Positions 1 through 6,736 of a stretch of DNA of 11,656 bases are shown piece after piece. How positions within the stretch are numbered: the first letter of the stretch is position 1; each line of letters opens with the position of its first letter. The notes below the pieces were generated by a model that worked only from the letters and a program-made list of their open reading frames with translations, did no database searches and was not told the origin of the DNA. The translations under genes were made by a program, and so were the position numbers. The stretch is taken from contig CAKZLA010000111.1 in the NCBI GenBank assembly GCA_937124525.1, positions 1 through 11,656 on the forward strand. The letters run 5' to 3'. This DNA comes from an uncultured Desulfobacterium sp. Lineage in GTDB: Bacteria > Desulfobacterota > Desulfobacteria > Desulfobacterales > Desulfobacteraceae.

Positions 1-587
1 TCATAACCTAAAATTTGATTATCAGCATCTGGGTCTCTTAGCATCTTGCCGGGACGAAAAATTTGCCATGCGTCACCTTGGTTTTTTGGCAGGTTTTGAA
101 CGTAAGTCGGATGGCTTTTGCCCAATACTACGCGTCCATCGCTTGAACCAAGTATATAAGGCGCATAGACGAGTTTTTCGCTATCAATAACAACTGGCTG
201 GCTCAAGAAAGGCTCGATAGCAGTGGCAGGAATACTTGGAATGGCCGTTGTACCGTTTTTCTCTGTGCGTACTTTTGGTGACAGCTTGACGGATGCTTTA
301 TCATCGGCTATCCGTAGTCGCATGCCATGTGGTGTTAACTCAAGTTTAATAATATCGCCAGGATAGATTCTGTGTGGGTTTTTAACTTGTTCTTTATTAA
401 ATCCCCAAATTTCTGGCCAGCGCCAAGGATCTTCGAGGAATTTTGCTGCGATTCCCCATAGTGTGTCGCCAGGAACAACAACATGGTGGTCTGGTGTGTC
501 GCCTCGCAGTACAATGTCGTTAGCTTGTGCAGGCAAGGTAGAAAGCAGGCCTGCGAGTAAAATCGCAGATATAATATACTTACGCAT
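1..587 (-). CDS. Exported LysM peptidoglycan-binding protein (5' part, cut by left edge)
   Basis: Reading the minus strand from the ATG at 587-585 gives an open frame of 195 codons that runs off the left edge. The N-terminus MRKYIISAILLAGLLSTLPAQA is a clear signal peptide with an AxA-type cleavage site near residue 22. Residues about 38-88 form a LysM domain (VVVPGDTLWGIAAKFL..., then WPEIW, then RIYPGDIIKL), which binds glycan chains of peptidoglycan in the periplasm. The rest (about 90-195) has no motif I recognise. In many betaproteobacteria a similar signal-peptide plus LysM protein of roughly 340-380 residues lies next to dprA and divergent from def/fmt. Here the divergent neighbour is not def. 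An AGGG lies about 8 bases before the ATG as a weak ribosome site. Codon use and GC (about 37-43% in counted lines) differ from the main block to the right. Confidence 0.85.
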   Translation of the reverse strand, partial: MRKYIISAILLAGLLSTLPAQANDIVLRGDTPDHHVVVPGDTLWGIAAKFLEDPWRWPEIWGFNKEQVKNPHRIYPGDIIKLELTPHGMRLRIADDKASVKLSPKVRTEKNGTTAIPSIPATAIEPFLSQPVVIDSEKLVYAPYILGSSDGRVVLGKSHPTYVQNLPKNQGDAWQIFRPGKMLRDPDADNQILGY

Positions 588-663
588 GGAAAACCCTAAG
601 CTTTATTTGTCAGGAGAAATGTTGCAAATAATAAACTGTTAAAAACCCCTCTGTTGATGCGGT

Positions 664-1809
664 GTGCAAGTAAAGATTGACTTTAGTCTATTTTTTGCGG
701 TAACACCATCCATCGGAAAATTTACAATCTCACCTCAAGGAGAATTCTCACTTCAACTACCAGATAATTTTTATGGCGATATAAGCTTTGAATATTATAT
801 TGTAGAACAAACTGAAAATGAATTCAAGGCAGATCTTGAAAACAATGTCCAAAAGGCCTTTGATCCCTTGCAGATGCTCATGGGCAATACCCCACCGCCT
901 TGTGCCAAAGAGCCCCCGGATAAAACAAGAACATTGCCCTGCCTTTACGGGGATGATTATGAATATCTCAAGGCTGCCATCCTCTACCTTGACCATACGT
1001 CCCCCCTTCAGGCGGATTTTGTGGATGATCGGCAGCAGGTCACCCTCACCGCTGGCAAAGAACTTAAAGATCGCCTTAAATACGTATTGCCAAAGGAGGT
1101 GTGGCCGGAAAAGAATTCCTTTATTCTGTCCACCGATCCTGCCCTTATTCAGAAAGAAATCAGCTTAAGCCGCAAGGATGAAAAAGCCTGGCCCCGGGTG
1201 CATTATCTCTGGCCCCTGAATCCCCTGGTTGAGTGGATCAACGACAAGGTCATTGCCGGATTCGGTCGCCAGGAGGCCCCGGTGCTCTCCCTCCATGGCG
1301 TCCTTGCCCCCGGTGAAATCATTTTTATTATTTCAGGCCTGATTCCCAATCGGAAAAGCCATCCCCTGGTTCACCGCTGGTTTGGGGTGGTGTTCAAGGC
1401 GGATCAATTTGTTCAGATCCAGGATTTCCAGGAGATTTTGACCCGCACCGGTCTTGGTAAAACAAGGTTTCCCAACCCAGAGGCAGCCCTTGACCCGGAT
1501 CATCTCAACTCCCTGTTGCCAGAGGCGGTGAAACAGGCCAGACACTATATGGGTCACGAGCGAGATCTGTTTGAGGATATGATCAATCCCAAATTAAACG
1601 ATCACCTGGTGGCCCTGGAACAATTAAAATCCAAGCAGTACCGGCAATTGAATCTCTTTTATGAATCCGCCAGAAAATTGGATAAAAAAGACCAGGAGAA
1701 ACGGGAGATTGACCGGGTTTTTGATGAATTCATGGAGTGGGTTCAAGATACCATGAGCACAGAGAATAATCCCTACATCCAGGTAATTGCCGTTTTAAGG
1801 GGGGTTTAA
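664..1809 (+). CDS. C-terminal remnant of a SNF2/DrmD-like helicase with a foreign cadherin-like N-terminus
   Basis: The 381-codon frame opens at GTG 664 with no visible Shine-Dalgarno, so the start is uncertain. From about residue 50 onward it resembles the tail of large SNF2-type helicases found beside Eco57I-like methyltransferases in DISARM-type loci. The recognised stretches are EFKADLENNVQKAFDPL, then WPLNPLVEWINDKV...FGRQEAPVL (about 183-206), then GLIPNRKSHPLVHRWFGV, then a charged C-terminal helix REIDRVFDEFMEWVQDTM. The Walker A, DEAx and helicase C-terminal motifs are absent. Such proteins usually run to about 1000 residues, so roughly two thirds is missing. Residues 13-48 instead look like a bacterial Ig/cadherin-type domain. 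The stop is 1 base before the methyltransferase ATG, consistent with one operon. It is probably a non-functional fragment or an artefact of a join. The family assignment rests on remembered sequence patterns. Confidence 0.6.
   Translation: MQVKIDFSLFFAVTPSIGKFTISPQGEFSLQLPDNFYGDISFEYYIVEQTENEFKADLENNVQKAFDPLQMLMGNTPPPCAKEPPDKTRTLPCLYGDDYEYLKAAILYLDHTSPLQADFVDDRQQVTLTAGKELKDRLKYVLPKEVWPEKNSFILSTDPALIQKEISLSRKDEKAWPRVHYLWPLNPLVEWINDKVIAGFGRQEAPVLSLHGVLAPGEIIFIISGLIPNRKSHPLVHRWFGVVFKADQFVQIQDFQEILTRTGLGKTRFPNPEAALDPDHLNSLLPEAVKQARHYMGHERDLFEDMINPKLNDHLVALEQLKSKQYRQLNLFYESARKLDKKDQEKREIDRVFDEFMEWVQDTMSTENNPYIQVIAVLRGV
700..807 (+). other. Cadherin/Ig-like domain fragment inside the N-terminus of the truncated helicase frame
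   Basis: Residues 13-48 of the frame read like the end of a bacterial cadherin/Ig-like adhesin repeat: VTPSIGKFTISPQGEF, then LPDNFYGDISFEYYIVE. This matches the usual pattern of P-x-x-G-x-(F/V)-x-(I/L)-x-x-x-G-x-F followed by P-x-x-x-F-x-G-x-x-x-F-x-Y. Such repeats occur in large secreted adhesins, not in helicases. The DNA is AT-rich (661-840 counted as about 33% GC), against about 51% for 841-1020. Confidence 0.55.
1797..1804 (+). promoter_or_regulatory. Strong ribosome binding site for the methyltransferase N-terminal frame
   Basis: AAGGGGGG lies 6 bases before the ATG at 1811 and inside the end of the upstream gene. It fixes the start of the methyltransferase at 1811 and suggests the two genes are translated from one message. 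Confidence 0.6.
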
Positions 1810-1810
1810 G

Positions 1811-2590
1811 ATGACCATTGATATCACCGGTATTTCCAATGAAAATGAATTTTATACCCATCACTATCTGTCCGCCATCCTGGAAAAAGATCTCAAGGAC
1901 GTATTCAAGCAATGGAACCAACGGTCCCAGGACACCGGAACCCCCCAGCCCCAGGCCCTGCTTGGCAGCCTGAGAAAACCTTTTTTTACCGCACTCACCT
2001 CCCTTGAACGGGAAAAGGACACCCAACAGCGACTGTCCATTCAAAGGAAATTTGCCGCCAGGCTTTTATCTGCCCTGGGGTATGAATACCATTTCCAGGT
2101 GGTGGATCTGGATGATGCAGGGAGCATTCCTTTATTGGGTGGCATCCAAAAACCCAACGGCGCCCCGGACCTGTGGATCATGGAATCCCTTGCAGATATT
2201 GAAGACTCTGCTGATCCCCTGGAGATGTCCATTGATCCTGCCCAATACCCTGAAGGCAAGGCAGACACCTCCCCCAGGGGCCGGATCATAATGGGTCAGG
2301 CCATTGAGGAGGTCATCACCCGCCATGTGTTTGGTCGTTCAGAACCGCCCCGGTGGGTGCTCCTCATGGAATTTTCCCGGGTGCTGCTCCTGGACCGGAC
2401 CAAGTGGCATGAAAAAAGAGTGCTCCGCTTTGATATCAGGGAAATCCTGGACCGGCGGGAAACCACCACCCTCCAGGCCATGGCCGCGCTTTTGCACAAA
2501 GACTCCATCTGTCCAACGGATGGCACGCCTTACTGGATACCCTGGATGAAAATTCCCACAAACATGCCTTTGCCGTATCCGAAGATTTGA
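1811..2590 (+). CDS. N-terminal part of Eco57I/PglX-like DNA methyltransferase (split by frameshift)
   Basis: This 259-codon frame has a strong ribosome site and begins MTIDITGISNENEFYTHHYL, a start typical of very large adenine methyltransferases of DISARM/BREX-type loci. Residues about 60-100 carry a RKFAARLLSALGY segment. Residues about 117-126 (NGAPDLWIME) and 182-200 (PRWVLLMEFSRVLLLDRTKW) fit the N-terminal region that precedes the methylase core in this family. I see no convincing PD-(D/E)xK or other nuclease triad. The last 16 or so residues (WIPWMKIPTNMPLPYPKI) look unrelated to the family. The -1 frame at 2521-2589 continues the family sequence instead (LLDTLDENSHKHAFAVSEDL). The frame therefore most likely ends early because one base is missing near 2510-2550. 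It overlaps the next frame by 4 bases. Confidence 0.75.
   Translation: MTIDITGISNENEFYTHHYLSAILEKDLKDVFKQWNQRSQDTGTPQPQALLGSLRKPFFTALTSLEREKDTQQRLSIQRKFAARLLSALGYEYHFQVVDLDDAGSIPLLGGIQKPNGAPDLWIMESLADIEDSADPLEMSIDPAQYPEGKADTSPRGRIIMGQAIEEVITRHVFGRSEPPRWVLLMEFSRVLLLDRTKWHEKRVLRFDIREILDRRETTTLQAMAALLHKDSICPTDGTPYWIPWMKIPTNMPLPYPKI
2510..2586 (+). other. Frameshift zone splitting the methyltransferase
   Basis: Codons in phase with ATG 1811 read sensibly to about 2520 (QAMAALLHKDSICPTDG). Codons in phase with the downstream gene read sensibly from about 2530 (LLDTLDENSHKHAFAVSEDL, leading directly into KYSLRKAIEVLGNEA). Moving between them needs loss of one base, or gain of two. Restoring one base would fuse 1811-6615 into a protein of about 1601 residues. 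No canonical X XXY YYZ slippery heptamer is visible in the zero frame, so a mutation or a sequencing error is more likely than programmed frameshifting. Confidence 0.75.
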
Positions 2591-5500
2591 AATATTCATT
2601 GCGCAAGGCCATTGAGGTGCTGGGCAACGAGGCGGTGTGGTACCTGAGAAATCACACCCATGAAAAAATATACACAACGGGCAGGGATGACCAGCTTTCC
2701 CGGGAGTGCCTGCGGTACATGTACCGCCTTTTGTTTTTGTTTTACATTGAGGCCCGGCCGGAACTGGAGTTTTTGCCCCATAAATCCAAGGCCTTTCGCA
2801 AGGGATACAGTCTGGAGTCTTTAAGGGATCTGGAACTGGTCCAGCTCTCATCTGAAGAGTCCAAAAACCGGTTTTTTCTCCATGAGTCCATCCAGACCCT
2901 GTTCCGTCTGCTCTATGATGGATTCCAGCCCCAAGGAAACCTGAAAAGACGTCAGATGGATGTGTTTTCCACAAAGTCAGAAAATTCCGGTGAGGGTACT
3001 TTCCAGATCAATCCCCTGCGAAGCCATCTGTTTAACCCGGACAACACCCCCTTGCTTGCCCGGTGCCGGTTCAGGAACTTTGTACTCCAGGAGATCATAG
3101 AGCTCATGTCCCTTTCCCGGCCCAAAAAGGGAAAGAACAACCGACGGGGCCGAATTTCCTATGCCCAACTGGGCATCCACCAGTTGGGTGCGGTCTACGA
3201 AGCATTGCTCTCCTACCAAGGCTTTTTTGCAAAAACCCAGCTATACGAAGTGAAGAAAGCCAAGGACAAATATAATTCGCTGGATACCGCCTACTTTGTG
3301 GGACCCGGGGACATTGAAGGGTACACCGAGGATGAACGGGTGTATGACCATGACGGGGGCCTGGTAAAATACGAAAAAGGCACCTTTATTTATCGCCTGG
3401 CTGGCAGGGACAGAGAAAAGTCCGCCTCCTATTATACCCCGGAAGTGTTGACCCAATGCCTGGTGAAATATGCCCTGAAGGAATTGCTCAAGGATAAGTC
3501 CGCCGACGAGATTCTTTCTATCACCGTGTGCGAACCGGCCATGGGGTCCGCCGCCTTTTTAAACGAGGCCGTGAACCAATTATCCAAAGCCTACCTGGAC
3601 CTGAAGCAGAAAGAGATACAAACCATCCTCTCCCTTGATGCCTACTCCCGGGAACTTCAGACAGTTAAAATGTATATTGCAGACAACAATGTCCACGGGG
3701 TGGATCTCAACCCGGTGGCCGTGGAGCTGGCCGAGGTGTCCCTGTGGCTGAACACCATCTATAAAAAGGCCTTTGTTCCCTGGTTCGGCATGCAGTTGGT
3801 CTGCGGCAACTCTTTGATCGGGGCCAGAAAGCAGGTGTTTTTGCCCCATGAGGTTCAGCTTAAAAAGGGCTTTCGCAGGGAGTTTCACTGGCTGGACCAG
3901 GTACCGGAACGGGTCATGCCCGGGGAAAAGAGACCGGATAATGCCATTTATCATTTTTTGCTCCCGGACCGGGGCATGGCGGAATACAAGGATAAGGTGG
4001 TCAAACAGATGGTAACGGAGAATATCGTTGCCATCAATCTGTGGCGTAAAGAATTTATCAAGGTCTTGTCTAAAAGCGAAATAGATCAGCTGATCCAGCT
4101 ATCCCAGGCCGTGGATAAGCTTTGGCAACGCCATGTGGAAATGCAGCATGATATCCGCCGTCGCACCACAGATCCCCTGGATGTGTTTGGCCAGGAGCCC
4201 CCTGATCCCGGGCGTAAACCCACCACCACCGAGGCCAAGGACCGGATTCTTGAACAGGAGATGTATTCAGAAGATGTTCGGACCTCCAGCCCCTACCGGC
4301 GGTTGAAACTGGCCATGGATTATTGGTGCGCCCTGTGGTTCTGGCCCATTGAAAAGGCAGATCTGTTGCCGGGCCGGGCCGAATATCTGTTTGACCTGAC
4401 CCTGATCCTGGAGGGCAATCTCTTCCAGGCAGGCCCGGCAGTGGGGGAACAGCTGGAAATGTTTCCCGATACCCGGCCAAGACAGATGTCCCTTGACCTG
4501 GTGGATAAGTTCGGGTTTGTGGATGTGGATCGGCTGTGTCGGGAAAGCCCCCGCCTGGGGCTGGTGCAGGCCTTGGGGGAACGATATCGGTTTTTGCACT
4601 GGGAGCTTGAATTTGCCGATCTTTTTGAGCGCCGGGGCGGGTTTGATCTGGTGGTGGGAAATCCCCCCTGGCTCAAGGTGGAATGGAACGAGGGTGGAGT
4701 GATGGGGGATGTTGACCCCTTGTTTGTGCTGCGTAAATTTTCTGCTTCAAAGCTGGCGAAATTGCGAGGGGATACCCTGGTGAAATATGGGCTTGAAAGT
4801 GATTATCTGGGGGCCTATGAGGAGGCGGCGGCCACCCAGAATTTTCTGAACGGTCTTCAGAACTACCCCCTGCTGAAAAAAATCCAGACCAATCTTTACA
4901 AATGCTTTTTGCCCCAGGCCTGGACCCATTTGAAAACATCCGGTGTGGCAGGTTTTCTTCATCCGGAAGGGATTTATGATGATCCCAAAGGTGGTGGGTT
5001 CAGGGAGGCGGTTTATCCCCGGTTGCGGTATCATTTTCAGTTTCAAAATGAATTGAGCCTGTTTGCTGAAGTGGATCATCATGCAAAATTCAGTATCAAT
5101 GGGTTTAAAAATAGAGAAGGGGAGGTGGGGTTTTCCCATGTGGCCAATCTTTTTTCCCCCGTCACCGTGGACGTCTGTTTTAACCACCAGGGGTATGGCC
5201 CGGTGCCCGGAATAAAGGATGATGAAAATAGATGGAATGTGAAGGGGCATCAGGAACGGATTGTGCTTTGCGGACCTGATGAGCTGGGTCTTTTTGCCCA
5301 ACTCTATGATGCTGAAGGTACGCCTTTTCTCCAGGCACGCCTGCCCGCGGTTCATTCCAGGCAGATTGTAAGGGTGCTCCAAAAATATGCGGATCATCCC
5401 AGACGGCTGGGGGATCTTCAGGGGGAATACTACTCAACAGAAATGTGGCATGAAAACAATGCACAAAAAGATGGCACAATCCACCGTCAGACCTGTTTTC

Positions 5501-6615
5501 CTGAAGATACTTCACAGTGGATTCTCTCCGGTCCCCATTTTTTTGTGGGCAATCCATTTTACAAAACTCCCCGGGAAATCTGCACCCTGAATTCACATTA
5601 TGACATCCTTGATCTCACCACCCTGCCGGATGATTACCTGCCCAGAACCAATTATGTGCCGGATTGCACAGATGATGAGTACGAAGACAGGACCCCAGTT
5701 TTTCAGTTAACCGATAGCAATGGCCTGAAAACGCAAGTCAAAGTCACAAATTGTTATCGTTTTGTCAATCGAGAGATGCTCAGTCAATCAGGAGAGCGCA
5801 CCTTTATACCTTTAATTATTCCAAAGGGTGTGGGGCATATTAACACATGCATAGCAACGTGTTTCAAAAAGACAGAATCCCTGTTGGATTACTATAGCTT
5901 CTCGCTCTCCATTCCCATGGATTTCAGGGTTAAAAGTACCGGGATGGGACATGCAAATACGACGCTCATTAATCAATTGCCTTTGATAAGCAATGCTTGT
6001 TTTCTGTTGCCGGGCAATGGAAGAGCACTTATCCTTACCTGTCTGACGAGCCATTATTCGGAACTCTGGGAAGAATGCTGGCGGGACGAATTCCAAAGCG
6101 ATGCATGGGCCAAGAGTGATCCCCGCCTGACCAACAGCTTTTTTACAAACCTCACCCCCACCTGGCAGCGAAACAATGCCCTGAGAACCGACTACACCCG
6201 CCGCCAGGCCTTGGTGGAAATTGATGTCCTGGCTGCCATGGCCCTGGGCCTGACCCTGGAAGAACTCAAAACCATCTACCGGGTCCAGTTCCCGGTCATG
6301 CGCCAGAACGAGGCCGACACCTGGTACGACACCAAAGGCCGCATCGTTTTCACCTGCTCCAAGGGTCTTCCCGGTGTGGGATACCCCAGAAAAAAGACAA
6401 AAACCGAGCCCGGGGGCTGGGAGGATATAAAAGAGATGACCTCGGGTATGGTGGAACGAACCCTCCTGGACGATACCCAACCCGGCGGTCCCTTTGAGCG
6501 GACCATCACCTATCACGCCCCCTTTGATCGGTGTGACCGGGAAAAGGATTATGAGGAGGTCTGGGCCAATTTTACCCAACGGTTTGACCATACCGTCGGG
6601 GAGGCGAAATCCTGA
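2587..6615 (+). CDS. Eco57I/PglX-like N6-adenine DNA methyltransferase, catalytic and target-recognition part
   Basis: The 1342-codon frame opens at TTG 2587, but the true product probably begins at 1811 (see the frameshift entry). It should transfer a methyl group from S-adenosylmethionine to adenine in a specific DNA site. Visible motifs are SASYYTPE (279-286), the SAM-binding motif I as EPAMGSAAFLNE (from 316), HGVDLNPVAVELAEVSLWL (from 370), GNSLIGARK, and the catalytic motif IV NPPW (692-695, in VVGNPPWLKVEWNE). Motif I differs from the usual DP-x-x-GSG form, but I associate this variant with the large DISARM/PglX-like family. Residues about 940-1150 should hold the target-recognition region; part of it is markedly AT-richer than the rest. 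The C-terminus (QFPVMRQNEADTWYDTKGR ... FDRCDREKDYEEVWANF) looks complete. I see no nuclease domain, so it could be the modification arm of a defence system rather than a self-contained type IIG enzyme. Confidence 0.85.
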   Translation: MKYSLRKAIEVLGNEAVWYLRNHTHEKIYTTGRDDQLSRECLRYMYRLLFLFYIEARPELEFLPHKSKAFRKGYSLESLRDLELVQLSSEESKNRFFLHESIQTLFRLLYDGFQPQGNLKRRQMDVFSTKSENSGEGTFQINPLRSHLFNPDNTPLLARCRFRNFVLQEIIELMSLSRPKKGKNNRRGRISYAQLGIHQLGAVYEALLSYQGFFAKTQLYEVKKAKDKYNSLDTAYFVGPGDIEGYTEDERVYDHDGGLVKYEKGTFIYRLAGRDREKSASYYTPEVLTQCLVKYALKELLKDKSADEILSITVCEPAMGSAAFLNEAVNQLSKAYLDLKQKEIQTILSLDAYSRELQTVKMYIADNNVHGVDLNPVAVELAEVSLWLNTIYKKAFVPWFGMQLVCGNSLIGARKQVFLPHEVQLKKGFRREFHWLDQVPERVMPGEKRPDNAIYHFLLPDRGMAEYKDKVVKQMVTENIVAINLWRKEFIKVLSKSEIDQLIQLSQAVDKLWQRHVEMQHDIRRRTTDPLDVFGQEPPDPGRKPTTTEAKDRILEQEMYSEDVRTSSPYRRLKLAMDYWCALWFWPIEKADLLPGRAEYLFDLTLILEGNLFQAGPAVGEQLEMFPDTRPRQMSLDLVDKFGFVDVDRLCRESPRLGLVQALGERYRFLHWELEFADLFERRGGFDLVVGNPPWLKVEWNEGGVMGDVDPLFVLRKFSASKLAKLRGDTLVKYGLESDYLGAYEEAAATQNFLNGLQNYPLLKKIQTNLYKCFLPQAWTHLKTSGVAGFLHPEGIYDDPKGGGFREAVYPRLRYHFQFQNELSLFAEVDHHAKFSINGFKNREGEVGFSHVANLFSPVTVDVCFNHQGYGPVPGIKDDENRWNVKGHQERIVLCGPDELGLFAQLYDAEGTPFLQARLPAVHSRQIVRVLQKYADHPRRLGDLQGEYYSTEMWHENNAQKDGTIHRQTCFPEDTSQWILSGPHFFVGNPFYKTPREICTLNSHYDILDLTTLPDDYLPRTNYVPDCTDDEYEDRTPVFQLTDSNGLKTQVKVTNCYRFVNREMLSQSGERTFIPLIIPKGVGHINTCIATCFKKTESLLDYYSFSLSIPMDFRVKSTGMGHANTTLINQLPLISNACFLLPGNGRALILTCLTSHYSELWEECWRDEFQSDAWAKSDPRLTNSFFTNLTPTWQRNNALRTDYTRRQALVEIDVLAAMALGLTLEELKTIYRVQFPVMRQNEADTWYDTKGRIVFTCSKGLPGVGYPRKKTKTEPGGWEDIKEMTSGMVERTLLDDTQPGGPFERTITYHAPFDRCDREKDYEEVWANFTQRFDHTVGEAKS
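5701..6060 (+). other. AT-rich segment in the presumed target-recognition region
   Basis: Hand counts give 124 G/C in 5701-6000 (about 41%), against 34 of 60 in 4381-4440 and 37 of 60 in 6181-6240 (57-62%). The frame stays open and the protein remains family-like, with VKSTGMGHANTTLINQLPL near the end of the segment. This fits a recognition domain exchanged by recombination, with its flanks conserved. Confidence 0.45.
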
Positions 6616-6651
6616 TCAAATCCTGAAGACACACCATTGATCATTTTTTTT
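6613..6651 (+). terminator. Possible rho-independent terminator overlapping the methyltransferase stop
   Basis: TGATCAA (6613-6619, which includes the TGA stop) is an exact inverted repeat of TTGATCA (6637-6643). The loop is 17 bases and eight T residues follow (6644-6651). The stem is short and AT-rich, so termination may be partial. It would separate the methyltransferase transcript from the downstream regulated unit. Confidence 0.4.
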
Positions 6652-6673
6652 GTTAAAAATTTATCAAGAAAGG

Positions 6674-6703
6674 TTGATTGATTGGTTGACAAAATGCTAT
6701 AAT
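6674..6703 (+). promoter_or_regulatory. Sigma70-like promoter of the repressor-PIN-helicase unit
   Basis: TTGATT (6674-6679) and a perfect TATAAT (6698-6703) are 18 bases apart. This predicts a start near 6710 and a short leader before the ATG at 6737. The -10 box lies within the spacer of an inverted repeat, so a bound repressor would block RNA polymerase. Confidence 0.65.
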
Positions 6704-6723
6704 ATTTTAAATTTGTCAACCAA
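6682..6723 (+). promoter_or_regulatory. Likely operator: perfect 12-bp inverted repeat around the -10 box
   Basis: TTGGTTGACAAA (6682-6693) and TTTGTCAACCAA (6712-6723) are exact reverse complements separated by 18 bases. The arms flank TATAAT, and the right arm ends one base before the ribosome site of the repressor gene. Position, symmetry and the adjacent XRE gene all suggest autoregulation. Each arm could bind one subunit or a dimer, with centre-to-centre spacing of 30 bases, close to three DNA turns. Confidence 0.7.
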
Positions 6724-6724
6724 A

Positions 6725-6730
6725 GAGGTG
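6725..6730 (+). promoter_or_regulatory. Ribosome binding site deciding the repressor start
   Basis: GAGGTG ends 6 bases before ATG 6737. This supports starting the XRE-peptidase protein there and not at the in-frame TTG at 6650, which would place the promoter and operator inside the coding sequence. Confidence 0.7.
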
Positions 6731-6736
6731 ATAATA

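Noticed and set aside
598..825. HindIII-type (598-603, 783-788) and EcoRI-type (742-747, 820-825) sites near the presumed junctions, as a sign of a cloning chimera
   Set aside because: Such six-base sites occur elsewhere in the window (for example GAATTC near 1113), and the protein switches do not fall cleanly on them, apart from a rough match at 820.
2530..2560. Programmed -1 ribosomal frameshifting in the methyltransferase
   Set aside because: No X XXY YYZ heptamer in the zero frame and no strong downstream hairpin was apparent. A simple one-base loss explains the pattern.
4747..5397. Long open frame on the minus strand (216 codons), and similar ones at 5812-6591 and 8951-9718
   Set aside because: They lie entirely inside well-supported plus-strand genes, show no recognisable motif and have no ribosome site. 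They look like by-products of codon bias in the real genes.
6684..6703. Alternative promoter using TTGACA at 6686-6691 with TATAAT at 6698
   Set aside because: The spacing is only 6 bases, far too short for a -35/-10 pair. TTGACA here is better read as part of the operator arm.
6650..6736. TTG start giving 29 extra residues to the XRE-peptidase protein
   Set aside because: This stretch contains the TATAAT box, the inverted repeat and the ribosome site. The XRE domain normally begins right after a start like the ATG at 6737.
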